In this document: in pieces, positions 33,796 through 43,013 of the stretch | Layout: every line of letters starts with the position of its first letter | Numbering within the stretch: the stretch's first letter is position 1 | Assembly: GCA_903845195.1 (NCBI GenBank) | Contig: CAIMWO010000012.1 | Location: 1 to 64,000, forward strand | Length of the DNA stretch: 64,000 nucleotides | DNA from: an uncultured Phycisphaerales bacterium | GTDB lineage: Bacteria > Planctomycetota > Phycisphaerae > WQYP01 | Direction of reading: 5' to 3' | The notes under the pieces: generated by a model | The model's input: the letters and a program-made list of their open reading frames with translations, nothing else | Databases searched by the model: none | Told to the model about the DNA's origin: nothing | Position numbers and translations under genes: made by a program

Positions 33796-33858
33796 GGGCT
33801 TTTATTTCGCGAACGTGTATTAGTTGTTTGCGAAGAGGTTGGGCCATCCATTAACGCG

Positions 33859-33886
33859 TTGCAAACAGTCTTTGCCGTGATACACT
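33859..33886 (+). promoter_or_regulatory. Promoter candidate of the glycosyltransferase pair
   Basis: TTGCAA (33859-33864) and TACACT (33881-33886) are 16 bp apart, about 80 bp upstream of the glycosyltransferase ATG at 33970. Confidence 0.4.
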
Positions 33887-33969
33887 AAGCGGAGTGGCGT
33901 CGGAAACTTGGCCGCGGGGGAGTTGTCGGCCTTTTCGAACAACAGGGTTGGTTTGGAGTCGACTTCTCT

Positions 33970-35520
33970 ATGCCGTCGATGTTTGAGTGTTTTCATCTCG
34001 TTCTCGTGGGTCTCTACCTATTGACCCTGGGGATCCTTACGGTTTATGGGCTGCACCGGTACGTGCAAGTGGTGCTGTACTATCGGCATTACCGTAAGGA
34101 GATGGTGCCGGCCGGCAAGTTCACCGAATTGCCGCGGGTAACCGTGCAATTGCCCATGTACAACGAGCAGTACGTGGCCGAGCGGGTGATTGAGTCCGCC
34201 TGCGAAATCGACTATCCCCGTGAAAAACTGCAGATTCAGGTGCTGGACGATTCCACGGATGATTCTGCGGAAATCGCCCGGGCCACGTGCGAAAAGATGC
34301 GGCAACTGGGGCATAACGTTCAGTATGTGCATCGCACCAATCGGCATGGGTACAAGGCGGGGGCGCTGGCGCATGGGATGGAGTCAGCGACGGGGGAGTT
34401 CATCGTTATTTTTGATGCGGATTTCGTGCCGAACAAAGATATGGTGCGACGATCGATCGACTTTTTCACAGATCCGAATGTTGGGTGCATTCAGACGCGG
34501 TGGGATCACATCAATCGGCTTCAGTCGATGCTGACGCGGTGTCAGGCGATCTTCCTCGACGGGCACTTCATGATCGAACATACCGCCCGCAATCGGTCGG
34601 GACGGTTCATCAATTTCAACGGGACGGCAGGCATCTGGCGGCGCAAGGCGATCGAGGATGCCGGCGGCTGGCAGCATGACACGCTGACCGAAGATGTGGA
34701 TCTTTCGTATCGTTCGCAGCTGCGCGGCTGGCAGTTCGTATTCCTGCCTGATCTGCTGGCGCCGGCGGAGTTGCCGCCGGAGATCGTGGCGTTCAAGCAG
34801 CAGCAGCATCGGTGGACGAAGGGGCAGGTACAGACAGCAGTGAAGTTGCTGCCGTCGATCATGCGATCGCCGTTCCCGTGGTGGGTGAAGGCGGAAGCGT
34901 TTTTCCATCTGACCAACACGGCGGTGTACGTGCCGGCGGTGGTGCTGTCGCTGATACTGTTTCCGGTCTGGTATGTGGATCCGGAGTTGTTCAACTCCTC
35001 GAGCAAGTTGACGGCGTTGCTGATTGCGAGTTTCTGCGGATTGCTGACGGCGTCCGCCGGGACGTTCTATGTGCTTTCGCAGAAAGCGGTGGGGCGGAGC
35101 CAGTGGCAGACGTTCGGTATGGTGCCGTTTCTGATGGCGCTGGGCATGGGGATCAGCGTGATCAATGGCATTGCGGTGCTGGACGGCTTGTTTGGCAAGC
35201 GCGACACGGAGTTTGTGCGGACGCCCAAGTATGGTGCGGCGGCGGGCGGGAATGCGTGGAAGAAGCGTGCGGGGACGTTCAAGAAGAAGCTGAACCTGCT
35301 GCCGTTCGTGGAAATCCTGATGGGGTTGTACATGGCGGGATGCGCGGCGGTGGCCGTCTGGACCAAGAGTGCGTGGGGGACGATTCCCTTCCTGGTGATT
35401 TTTTCCTTCGGCTATTTGTACGTGGGGGTGTTGACGCTGCACAGCCGTTGGCTGTCACAGCGGGCGTGCAAGGCTACGCCGGCTCCGACGGCGCAAGAGG
35501 CCGAGGCCTTGGCGGCCTGA
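33970..35520 (+). CDS. Cellulose-synthase-like family 2 glycosyltransferase
   Basis: A 516-residue membrane glycosyltransferase. A leading helix (VLVGLYLLTLGILTVYG), then the GT2 catalytic domain: VTVQLPMYNEQYVAERVIES, VLDDSTDDS, VIFDADFVPNKDM (DxD), the TEDVDLSYR motif and the QQHRWTKGQ processivity motif near residue 280. Four helices follow. It probably makes a beta-linked glucan or mannan-type polysaccharide at the inner face. It is followed by a GT-C-type gene, 63 bp away. Confidence 0.88.
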   Translation: MPSMFECFHLVLVGLYLLTLGILTVYGLHRYVQVVLYYRHYRKEMVPAGKFTELPRVTVQLPMYNEQYVAERVIESACEIDYPREKLQIQVLDDSTDDSAEIARATCEKMRQLGHNVQYVHRTNRHGYKAGALAHGMESATGEFIVIFDADFVPNKDMVRRSIDFFTDPNVGCIQTRWDHINRLQSMLTRCQAIFLDGHFMIEHTARNRSGRFINFNGTAGIWRRKAIEDAGGWQHDTLTEDVDLSYRSQLRGWQFVFLPDLLAPAELPPEIVAFKQQQHRWTKGQVQTAVKLLPSIMRSPFPWWVKAEAFFHLTNTAVYVPAVVLSLILFPVWYVDPELFNSSSKLTALLIASFCGLLTASAGTFYVLSQKAVGRSQWQTFGMVPFLMALGMGISVINGIAVLDGLFGKRDTEFVRTPKYGAAAGGNAWKKRAGTFKKKLNLLPFVEILMGLYMAGCAAVAVWTKSAWGTIPFLVIFSFGYLYVGVLTLHSRWLSQRACKATPAPTAQEAEALAA

Positions 35521-35583
35521 AGGAGCGACGCGCTTGGGCTGAGGACAAGTGGCGGGGTTTCGTAGTTTCTTCGAGGCCACGAC

Positions 35584-37209
35584 ATGACGCTCATCAGGGA
35601 ACGCGGGCCAGCGGGACAAGTAGCACCCACCCAAACACTGAACAGGTCAACCGCATCGTGCTCACGATGGATCGTGCCCCTGCTCGTCATGGTGTACATG
35701 GTGGCGATGGGCGTGATCTCCAGTGGATATCTGGAAGCGGATGAGCTGACGCATTTTCTCAAGGCCCGCGAGATCTGGGTGAATTGGCGGGGGGTGCTCG
35801 ATATTTGGGCACGTCCGGGATGCACGGGGCCGTACGGGCTGGTAGCGCTGCTGGGGTTTACCGCGGCGCGGATGCTGGCGGTGGGAATCACGGGGATCAC
35901 TGGACTGGGGACCGTATTTCTGCTCAAGCAGTTTGTGCCGGGAGAGGACGCGGGGAGCGGGGAGACGCCGTCGTGGGTGCGGCGCCATGCTGTAGCGCTG
36001 GTGTGGCTGCTGCTGGTCGCCCAGCCGATGTTTGTGCTCTACAGCTTCATGGTGATGACGGAAATGATGCTGGGGTGCGTCTGGGTGTGGGCGGCGGTGG
36101 TGCTGATGCGGTGTCGCGGTCGGCGCCGGCGGGGGGTTCTGTGGGCCAGCGTGCTCGTGGGGATGGGCGGGCTGGTGCGTCCGGAGGGCTGGGTTGCGAT
36201 TGCGTGCTGGCCGGTGTTCGCGGGCATTTGGCTACGTTTGCCGATGGACGCGAAGGATTCGTCAAGGGCCGGGAATTTGATGCGCGGAAGGTCGCTGGTG
36301 CTTCGCATCGCAACGGCGACAGTCATCGCAGGGTGTCCGGTGGCGCTGTGGTATTTGCTGGGGGTTTTTGGGCAGAATGACTGGGGGTGGGTGCAGCGGA
36401 ATTGGCCGTGGTCACCGACCAGCCGTTACGGGAAGACGGCGGGCATATTTGTGCTTGCGGCGCTGGGATCGATGGCCGTCTGGCTTTGGCTGCCGATCGC
36501 GGTGGGCATGCGGGATGTCTTGCGACGTCAGAGGCGCGAGCAAGCTGGAGGCCTAAGTACGCGGGCGTTGCTTGTGCTTGCCGGACCGGTGGTGGGGCTG
36601 TTCGTCTTGCATGGCGTATTGGGAAGTTTCGGCTTGTTCGGTTCGATGTCACTGCCGCGATATTTTCTATCGATCGCGCCGATGGCGGCAGTGCTGGGCG
36701 TGATGGGACTTATTTCGCTGGAACGACGTGCGCGACGGACGCGGGTATTTCGCGCCACTCTGATCGCGGCATCGCTGGCGCCGGTGGCGGTGCTGATGGC
36801 GGCCGGATATTTGCCGACGATCAAGAATCTTGATCTGCGGCGTCTGGACGTGGCCATCGATGAGATTCGGAGAATCGTTCCGGAATCGGAGTGGCCGACG
36901 CGGCTGATCATTGGGCATCCGTATGTTCTGCTGAAGCTCAACGTGCCGATGGAAACTCCAGCAAATTTGCGTGTGGCCAGCGCCGACGCTATTCGCAGCG
37001 CGCCGGCCGGCACGATTCTGGTGACGGACTCGCTGCTGTGGAGCACGGAGGGGCGTCCGAAGCAGGAGCAGCTTGTTTCGTGGGGCTATCGACTCATTCC
37101 CGGGGTGGCTGAACGCATCGACGCGGTCCAGCAGACGTTCCGCCCGGTGGCCATCACTGGGAATCCTGAGAACGTGCGGTTGTGGATCAAGCAAGAGACT
37201 GAACGGTAA
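35584..37209 (+). CDS. GT-C-type multispanning glycosyltransferase
   Basis: A 541-residue protein with about eleven hydrophobic helices. The first loop has LEADELTHFLKAREI, the acidic motif of lipid-linked GT39/PMT-like mannosyl- and aminoarabinosyl-transferases. It probably uses a polyprenyl-linked sugar to modify a cell-surface molecule. It follows the cellulose-synthase-like gene and may share its transcript. The exact donor is unknown. Confidence 0.8.
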   Translation: MTLIRERGPAGQVAPTQTLNRSTASCSRWIVPLLVMVYMVAMGVISSGYLEADELTHFLKAREIWVNWRGVLDIWARPGCTGPYGLVALLGFTAARMLAVGITGITGLGTVFLLKQFVPGEDAGSGETPSWVRRHAVALVWLLLVAQPMFVLYSFMVMTEMMLGCVWVWAAVVLMRCRGRRRRGVLWASVLVGMGGLVRPEGWVAIACWPVFAGIWLRLPMDAKDSSRAGNLMRGRSLVLRIATATVIAGCPVALWYLLGVFGQNDWGWVQRNWPWSPTSRYGKTAGIFVLAALGSMAVWLWLPIAVGMRDVLRRQRREQAGGLSTRALLVLAGPVVGLFVLHGVLGSFGLFGSMSLPRYFLSIAPMAAVLGVMGLISLERRARRTRVFRATLIAASLAPVAVLMAAGYLPTIKNLDLRRLDVAIDEIRRIVPESEWPTRLIIGHPYVLLKLNVPMETPANLRVASADAIRSAPAGTILVTDSLLWSTEGRPKQEQLVSWGYRLIPGVAERIDAVQQTFRPVAITGNPENVRLWIKQETER

Positions 37210-37241
37210 GCGGCGGCGGTCGGCGGCAGGTTACGCCTGAT

Positions 37242-37955
37242 TTACATCTTGTGTTCGATCGATCCGTCCACGTGGGCGACGATGATTTCGTCGGCCATGT
37301 TGATGAAGAGGCCGGTTTCGACGACTCCGGGGATGGCGTGCAGGGACAGATCCAGCGCATAGGGGTCGTGGATCTGGTGATTGCCGTCGGTTCCGAAGGA
37401 AACGTGCAGGTACGGGTTGCCGTTGTCGGTGAGGAAGGGGGAGCCGTCGGCGTTGAGGCGTTGGGTGACGGTGGCGCCCAAGGCCTGAAGTTTACGCACG
37501 GCTGAGGGGCGGGCGAATTCGATGACTTCGACGAAGACGGGGAAGCGCGTGCCGAGGCGCGGGACGATTTTTTCTTCTCCGACGACGATGACCAGTTTCT
37601 GGGCCAGGGATTCGACAACCTTTTCGCGGGTGAGGTTACCGCCGCCGCCCTTGAGGAGGTTGAGGTAGGGATCAACTTCATCGGCGCCATCGACAGCGAT
37701 TTCGAGGGCTTCAACGTCAGCGAGAGTCGTCAGCGGAATGCCCGCTTCGCGTGCCACCTGCTCGGTGAGGACGCTTGACGCGACACCGACGGCCTTGAGT
37801 TTTTGCTCGCGGATGCGTTTGCCCAGGGCGCGTACGAAGGCGAGCGCGGCTTTGCCGGAGCCCAGGCCCACGCGATCGCCGTTGCGGACCATGCCTGCGG
37901 CGACGGCGCCGATTTTTTCGAGCTGGTCGGGAGAAGCGGAGAGTTGCTTGGACAT
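37242..37955 (-). CDS. rpiA: Ribose-5-phosphate isomerase A
   Basis: A 237-residue enzyme interconverting ribose-5-P and ribulose-5-P in the pentose phosphate pathway. Motifs: RVGLGSGKAALAFVRALGKR (phosphate-binding), AVDGADEVDPYLNLLKGGGG and REKVVESLAQKLVIVVGEEK, with catalytic Asp and Lys as in RpiA. The ATG at 37955 is chosen over a longer frame that lacks a ribosome-binding site. It converges with the GT-C gene. Confidence 0.95.
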   Translation of the reverse strand: MSKQLSASPDQLEKIGAVAAGMVRNGDRVGLGSGKAALAFVRALGKRIREQKLKAVGVASSVLTEQVAREAGIPLTTLADVEALEIAVDGADEVDPYLNLLKGGGGNLTREKVVESLAQKLVIVVGEEKIVPRLGTRFPVFVEVIEFARPSAVRKLQALGATVTQRLNADGSPFLTDNGNPYLHVSFGTDGNHQIHDPYALDLSLHAIPGVVETGLFINMADEIIVAHVDGSIEHKM

Positions 37956-38088
37956 GGGGGGCCTTTTGTGAAAGTGCGAAGGTAACACGGACGTATTAAT
38001 CACGGGCGGAAAGTCATCCAAGTGAACGCCGCCCCGTTAAGGCCGAATTATAATGCCGCCAGCCGAAGAGGTCTCGTCTGCCGTTGAA

Positions 38089-38161
<73 letters not shown>

Positions 38162-38365
38162 TTGACCTGCAAATACTACACTTTCTTGAGAAGCGGCGAA
38201 ACGGTTCAAAGGGAGTTGGTGCGGTAGATTCCCTCCGCAACAGGATTTCGCAATCTCCGCGTGGTTCTGCCCAATGGTCCGTTCGTGCCGCACGGCACGC
38301 TGCTGCACCTGCTCGTTGACAAAGCCGTCGGCACCTTCGTCATCAAGACGCAAGGCTGCGGTGCG

Positions 38366-38408
38366 CAGAAAAAAACGAGCCCGAGGATCGTAATCCACGG
38401 GCTCGTTT
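38366..38408 (-). terminator. Rho-independent terminator of rpmA
   Basis: AAACGAGCCCG (38373-38383) and CGGGCTCGTTT (38398-38408) form a perfect 11-bp stem with a 14-nt loop. Read on the minus strand, it is followed by a run of T (the A run at 38368-38375), 40 bp after the rpmA stop. Confidence 0.9.
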
Positions 38409-38447
38409 CAATGGCAAATCTATTGAAGGCTCCGATATGGAGAAGCC

Positions 38448-38717
38448 TTAAGCCTTCTGAGCAATGGCTGCCGCTGCGGCAATCGGCTCGATGCTGATCT
38501 TGTGATTGGCCACCTTCACGCGGCCATCGGCCAGCGCGAAAAGGCTGTCATCGCGAGCCAGACCGACATTTTTGCCGGCTTTGAACTTCGTCCCGCGCTG
38601 CCGCACGATGATCGATCCCGTGGTTACTACTTCTCCGGCATAAGCTTTGATGCCGAGGTATTGGGGGTTGCTATCCCGTCCGTTGCGGGTAGAACCCTGA
38701 CCTTTCTTATGTGCCAT
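38448..38717 (-). CDS. rpmA: 50S ribosomal protein L27
   Basis: The 89-residue L27 with the conserved start [20 protein letters not shown] and the [19 protein letters not shown] stretch, which helps position tRNA at the peptidyl-transferase centre. AAGGA lies before the ATG. Normally rplU (L21) is just upstream; here there is only a 140-bp gap with a hairpin and then an unrelated exported protein gene. Confidence 0.97.
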   Translation of the reverse strand: MAHKKGQGSTRNGRDSNPQYLGIKAYAGEVVTTGSIIVRQRGTKFKAGKNVGLARDDSLFALADGRVKVANHKISIEPIAAAAAIAQKA

Positions 38718-38779
38718 GACGTGTGTCCTTTTTCACCTGAATGCCTGCAAATTCGAGCCCGGTAGTATACCAGAAGCAA

Positions 38780-38835
38780 GAAGCAAGAATCAAGAAGGCG
38801 GGAAAAGAGGCTTTCCCATGCTTGATTCTTGCTTC
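38780..38835. repeat. Dispersed hairpin element (15-bp perfect stem)
   Basis: GAAGCAAGAATCAAG (38780-38794) and CTTGATTCTTGCTTC (38821-38835) are perfect inverted copies separated by 26 bases. The left part recurs at 19987. It lies between rpmA and an exported-protein gene, both on the minus strand. Confidence 0.85.
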
Positions 38836-38860
38836 AATTCTGCCTCCCCGCCCCGGTCTG

Positions 38861-39472
38861 TTACTTCATCACCCATTTCATGGCTTTGAGCTTCGGCTGG
38901 GGGTCGACACCGATCGCCATGCCCGGGATGTTGTAATCCAGCACCAGCGTCTTCTTCAAGACGGCCGGCTTGCCCGTCAACGGGTTCTTCACTTCGGCGG
39001 TTTCGCCGCTGAGGCCGGAGGTAAAGAACTGGAATTCGCGAGATTCGGTCTCGACGCCGCTGAACAGGATGAGCCCGTCGCGTGAATTATCTTCGCCCTG
39101 GAGCAGTTTGCCCAGGATGGCCGTTGGGCTCATCAGGAGCGAATTGTTATACAGGGCTTTGATGCGTGTAAAGACAGCCTTGGGCACTTCCTTGAACGCG
39201 GGCAGAACCTGACCCGTGTCGGTCATCAATTCGAATTCCGGAGTGAACAGGATGTCCTTGCCGGTGGTATTGGTGATTGTGTAGCGGATGTACCAGTAGG
39301 TTTTGCCTTCCACCTCGATGCGCTCGGGCGGATGACTGACGAACTTGAGTTCCCAACTGATGGGAACGGGTGAGGGATCAGGCGCTGCCATCGCGCGGCT
39401 GCCCGACCAAAGCGCCATGCCGCAAATTCCCGCCACCGCCACCACCATTGCTGCCATCACTGGACGTCGCAT
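38861..39472 (-). CDS. Exported protein of unknown function
   Basis: A 203-residue protein with signal peptide (VMAAMVVAVAGICGMALWSG). The mature part has a beta-sandwich-like style (ISWELKFVSHPPERIEVEGK, YWYIRYTITNTTGKDI, then TPEFELMTDTGQVLP), which may be a Ig-like fold of envelope proteins. It is divergent from the acetyltransferase gene. No family recognised. Confidence 0.7.
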   Translation of the reverse strand: MRRPVMAAMVVAVAGICGMALWSGSRAMAAPDPSPVPISWELKFVSHPPERIEVEGKTYWYIRYTITNTTGKDILFTPEFELMTDTGQVLPAFKEVPKAVFTRIKALYNNSLLMSPTAILGKLLQGEDNSRDGLILFSGVETESREFQFFTSGLSGETAEVKNPLTGKPAVLKKTLVLDYNIPGMAIGVDPQPKLKAMKWVMK

Positions 39473-39602
39473 GCACGCACCTCCGCTAGGGAATCAGATT
39501 CTGCCAAAAGTACCGCAGACCCGGTGACTTAGCAAGCCCCGGGGCATACACGGCAAGGTATTGCGCATTCTCGCATTGATTCTCTTGGGGCGGCCCCGGA
39601 CA

Positions 39603-40655
39603 ATGAGCGGCATGGAGCCACGAACCCGTTATCGACTGATCCGGCCCGGCGAGGCCGGCGCCCTCCGCGGTCTGCGCGTACTGATCGCAGGACCGGAGAC
39701 CGCACCGGGCATGCCGGCACGGGGCAACGCCCCGGATACGCAGGCCAAACTCGATGGGTTCCTCGCCTACGCCCGGCATGCCAATATTGGAATCAACCAT
39801 CAGGTGCTGGCTTTGGAAGCACCGGTCGGCAATTCGGTCGGTAGCATCGCCGAGATACCCGTAAGTAATGACGATGAAATGCTTTCCGATCACGCCATCG
39901 TGGGCGGAATGTGCCTGTGGGTGCCGTCGCCGGGAAGAACGGCGATGCTTTTTGCGCCAAGTCTGTCCGATTTTCCCCAGTCGGCTGCGGCCACGGAATT
40001 GGCGGTTGCCGGCGCCTTGGAAGATGCTCGATCGGCAGGGGTGATGCTTGCCCAAGCGATGCTGGAGCCGGCCGACGCGGCCGGGAAGACGGTGTTCGCC
40101 GCGGCCGGTCTTACCCAGTTAGCCACTCTGACCTATATGGAACGCCGCCCGCCGATGCATCCCATCGCCTACACGTTGCCCGCTGAGTTCACGCTGGAAC
40201 CTTACTCGGCTGAAACACACAACGCCTTTCGGACGGCGATCTTGCGCTCGTACGAGCAGACGCTCGACTGTCCCGCCCTGGCGGGTTTGCGCGATGTGGA
40301 TGACATTATCCTTGGACACAAGGCCGTCGGACCGTTTGATCCGCAGCTCTGGTCGGTACTGATCCACCATCCGACGCGGGAACATCCTGGCGATCCGGTC
40401 GGGTGTGTGCTGCTAGCGGAGATTTCGGCTCGTCGCGCTCTGGAACTGGTTTACCTTGGGCTGGCGCCGTCGGTCCGCGGCCGGGGCCTAGGCCGGGTGC
40501 TGATGAATCGCGTGCTTTCGATCGCGTCGCGCAGAGCGTTTGAACTGGCGACGCTGGCGGTTGATGCGGCCAATATTCCTGCGGCGCGGCTGTATCGGCG
40601 CTGCGGTTACACCAGCGTGGCCCAGCGGGTCGCGATGATCAAGAAAATACTGTAA
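39603..40655 (+). CDS. GNAT-family N-acetyltransferase
   Basis: A 350-residue protein with a C-terminal GNAT domain: LVYLGLAPSVRGRGLGRVLM is motif A (RGRGLG, CoA-binding), then LAVDAANIPAARLYRRCGYT. The first 200 residues are a second, degenerate acetyltransferase-like half, as in mycothiol-synthase-like proteins. An upstream frame adds 14 residues; I chose the ATG at 39603, with ATG also at 39612. Substrate unknown. Confidence 0.8.
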   Translation: MSGMEPRTRYRLIRPGEAGALRGLRVLIAGPETAPGMPARGNAPDTQAKLDGFLAYARHANIGINHQVLALEAPVGNSVGSIAEIPVSNDDEMLSDHAIVGGMCLWVPSPGRTAMLFAPSLSDFPQSAAATELAVAGALEDARSAGVMLAQAMLEPADAAGKTVFAAAGLTQLATLTYMERRPPMHPIAYTLPAEFTLEPYSAETHNAFRTAILRSYEQTLDCPALAGLRDVDDIILGHKAVGPFDPQLWSVLIHHPTREHPGDPVGCVLLAEISARRALELVYLGLAPSVRGRGLGRVLMNRVLSIASRRAFELATLAVDAANIPAARLYRRCGYTSVAQRVAMIKKIL

Positions 40656-41411
40656 TTACAGCGTTTTCCACCCGAACATCCGGTCAACAATGCGCATAGA
40701 AATGGTCAGCAAAGCGCTTGGAATACCTGAGGGCCGCGCATGGATTTCAAGTGGCGTGCAATGTGTAGCGGAGGGTTGCGTCGCGGCGCGTACCACCAGA
40801 TGTGGTGGTGCCTCTGCGAAAAAGCCGCGCGGAGTTCCACTACCGCTAGATGGACGACAGTTTATTAACAATGGACTAAGCCGCATGTGAGTAACTCGTG
40901 GGGTAAAAAATATTTTCGCACGTAAGTCGAGGCACAGGACCAACAACGCACTTTGTGGAAAAAAAGCTTCAAGATTCCATCTTGCCGATACGTTCGCGCA
41001 ATGCTAAAACGTCCCCTCGTTGCGGAAGGAACTCAAGTCATTGTTGGGACCGAATCGCGACATGCAGCGCAGCGGCGCGTAATAGCGTCGCACGAGAGAT
41101 CCGGACGCCGTGGGGCGCTCCGGAAGACATCTTTTGATCGGACGGCGATCGAACGCAGGCGTGTCGCAGAGGAATGTGGAAAATGAACGAGTTCTCAAAC
41201 TTCATTCCAACAGAAGTCATGGACGGCTTCAATCGTAGTGTGCTGCGGAGCGTCGGCTTGGGAAGATTGCCTGTCTTCCCCGGATGATGAGTGCACGTCG
41301 ATTCCTACCGGCTCGGTGCATGATGCATCGGCCCTCCACGTCAGAACCATGACGGTTCACGGACAATTCAATGATTTTCGCCTTAGGCAAGGTAACCCGA
41401 AGGAGTCGCCG
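40656..41411. other. Candidate replication-origin region upstream of dnaA
   Basis: A 756-bp gap without a gene. It contains two exact matches to the DnaA-box form TTTTCCACA on the minus strand (40954-40962 and 41175-41183), a near match TTTTCCACC at 40664-40672, and an AT-rich stretch TAAAAAATATTTT (40904-40916) that could unwind. A small hairpin ACCACCA/TGGTGGT lies at 40792-40809. Two clear boxes are few for an origin, so this is only a candidate; it may instead be the dnaA autoregulatory region. Confidence 0.4.
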
Positions 41412-42932
41412 ATGAGTGCCGTCGCGCGCGTCATGGAAGATTTCGCCGCCGTTTCGATGGATCTGCCGAAGATCGTCCCGCAGAGGAATACTGAAAAGGC
41501 TCCGCCGACTGAAGTGATCGAGGTGATCGGCCAGGCGCTGCTGGCCCGACTGGGACCGCAGCGCTATGAACTCTGGTTCGGTCGCAAGACGCGTCTGAAA
41601 CTCGCCGGCGACATGCTGGTGGTCGAGGCGCCCAATGTCTTTGCCGCCAACTGGATCCGCAGCAAATTTATCGAAGATCTCCGCGCAGCGGCGGCCGAAG
41701 TGCTGCAGCAGAATATGAAAATCCAGGTGAACGTTGGCAGCCCCGTGGCGGTGGTGGACGCTGACAGCCGGGATTCGGTCGCCGACGGTGCGGACGTTGC
41801 CCAGCCAGTGGCGATGCCCGTCCGCTCCGCGGTGCCGTCGTCCAGCGCCGCGCCTTCCGTAACGCTCAATGCCAAGTACAAGCTCGAAGAATTCGTCGTA
41901 GGCCCGTCGAACCAACTCGCCTATCACGCCGCGCTGCAGGTCGCGCAGAATCCCGGCACGCAGTACAACCCGCTCTTTTTTCACGGTCACTGCGGCCTCG
42001 GCAAGACGCACCTGTTGCAGGGCATCTGCCAGAAATTTGCCCGCCTGCACCCCGGCAAGAAATGGCTCTACCTCACCGGCGAGTCCTTCACGAATGAATT
42101 CCTGGAAGCCATCAAGTCTCATCGGACCGACGCCTTCCGCAAACGCATCCGCAATGCCGATCTGCTGGTTATCGACGACGTCCACTTCCTGGCCAACAAA
42201 CGCGCCACCCAGGAGGAATTTCTGCATACGTTCAACCAGGTCGACGCCTGCGGCAAGCAGATCGTCCTGGCCAGCGATTGCGCTCCCAAGCAGATTCAGG
42301 CCCTCTCGGAAAGCCTCACCAGCCGGTTTGTTTCCGGCATGGTGCTGCGGATTGATGCCCCCGATCTCCCGACGCGTCTGGAGATCCTCCGCCGCCGCGT
42401 GGCGCGCAACGGATGGAAAGTCTCGGATTCCGTGCTGATGCACGTCGCCCAGAGCGCGGCCTCATCCGTCCGGGAATTGGAAGGCCTGCTGTTTCAGGTG
42501 ATGGCAGGAATGAGCCTGATCAACTCTGGTTCGCCTGAAGCCGGCGATGTGGTCGCGCAGATCAAGGATCGCACCGCGATGGCGGGCCATGGCGGGGGAC
42601 CGGTGCAGGTGGATCGGATCGTGCAGGCGGTTGCGGAGTACTTTGCGGTGGGGACGCAGGCGATGATGGGTTCCGGCCGTGAAAAGACGCCCGCCATTGC
42701 CCGGGCCATCGCCATGCATCTGGCCCGCCAGCAGTCGGGGATGAGTTTTCCGGAATTGGGCCGGGCGTTCGGCGGGCGGAATCACAGCACCGTCATCGCG
42801 GCCTGCCAGCGCGTCGACGCGTTGGTTACAGCCGGCGAACTGCTCTGCTGGAACACTCCTGAAGGGCCGCGGCATCAGGCGATTGCCGACGTGCTTCATG
42901 ACCTGGAAGCCTCGGTGCGAAGAGGCAAATAA
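41412..42932 (+). CDS. dnaA: Chromosomal replication initiator DnaA
   Basis: A 506-residue AAA+ initiator. Domain I (about 35-105) is followed by a variable linker and the AAA+ core: FFHGHCGLGKTHLLQGICQ (Walker A), LLVIDDVHFLANKRATQEEF (Walker B), and the arginine-finger region LTSRFVSGMVLRIDAPD. The C-terminal DNA-binding domain has FPELGRAFGGRNHSTVIAAC. AAGGAG precedes the ATG at 41412; an upstream frame adds 58 unlikely residues. No dnaN, recF or gyrB follows, which is typical of Planctomycetes. Confidence 0.97.
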   Translation: MSAVARVMEDFAAVSMDLPKIVPQRNTEKAPPTEVIEVIGQALLARLGPQRYELWFGRKTRLKLAGDMLVVEAPNVFAANWIRSKFIEDLRAAAAEVLQQNMKIQVNVGSPVAVVDADSRDSVADGADVAQPVAMPVRSAVPSSSAAPSVTLNAKYKLEEFVVGPSNQLAYHAALQVAQNPGTQYNPLFFHGHCGLGKTHLLQGICQKFARLHPGKKWLYLTGESFTNEFLEAIKSHRTDAFRKRIRNADLLVIDDVHFLANKRATQEEFLHTFNQVDACGKQIVLASDCAPKQIQALSESLTSRFVSGMVLRIDAPDLPTRLEILRRRVARNGWKVSDSVLMHVAQSAASSVRELEGLLFQVMAGMSLINSGSPEAGDVVAQIKDRTAMAGHGGGPVQVDRIVQAVAEYFAVGTQAMMGSGREKTPAIARAIAMHLARQQSGMSFPELGRAFGGRNHSTVIAACQRVDALVTAGELLCWNTPEGPRHQAIADVLHDLEASVRRGK

Positions 42933-42952
42933 GTCTGGAACAGTTAAGATAG

Positions 42953-42990
42953 GAACGACGGAGGCGAAGTTCGCCTCCGTTGTTCTGTTT
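42953..42990 (+). terminator. Rho-independent terminator of dnaA
   Basis: GAACGACGGAGGCGAA (42953-42968) pairs with TTCGCCTCCGTTGTTC (42970-42985) with one mismatch, followed by TGTTT. The T run is short, so strength is uncertain. Confidence 0.75.
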
Positions 42991-43013
42991 GCCATTTCTC
43001 ATGGGAGCAATGG

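Noticed and set aside
41238-41411. Upstream start for dnaA
   Set aside because: 58 extra residues lack DnaA similarity and the ATG at 41412 has AAGGAG.
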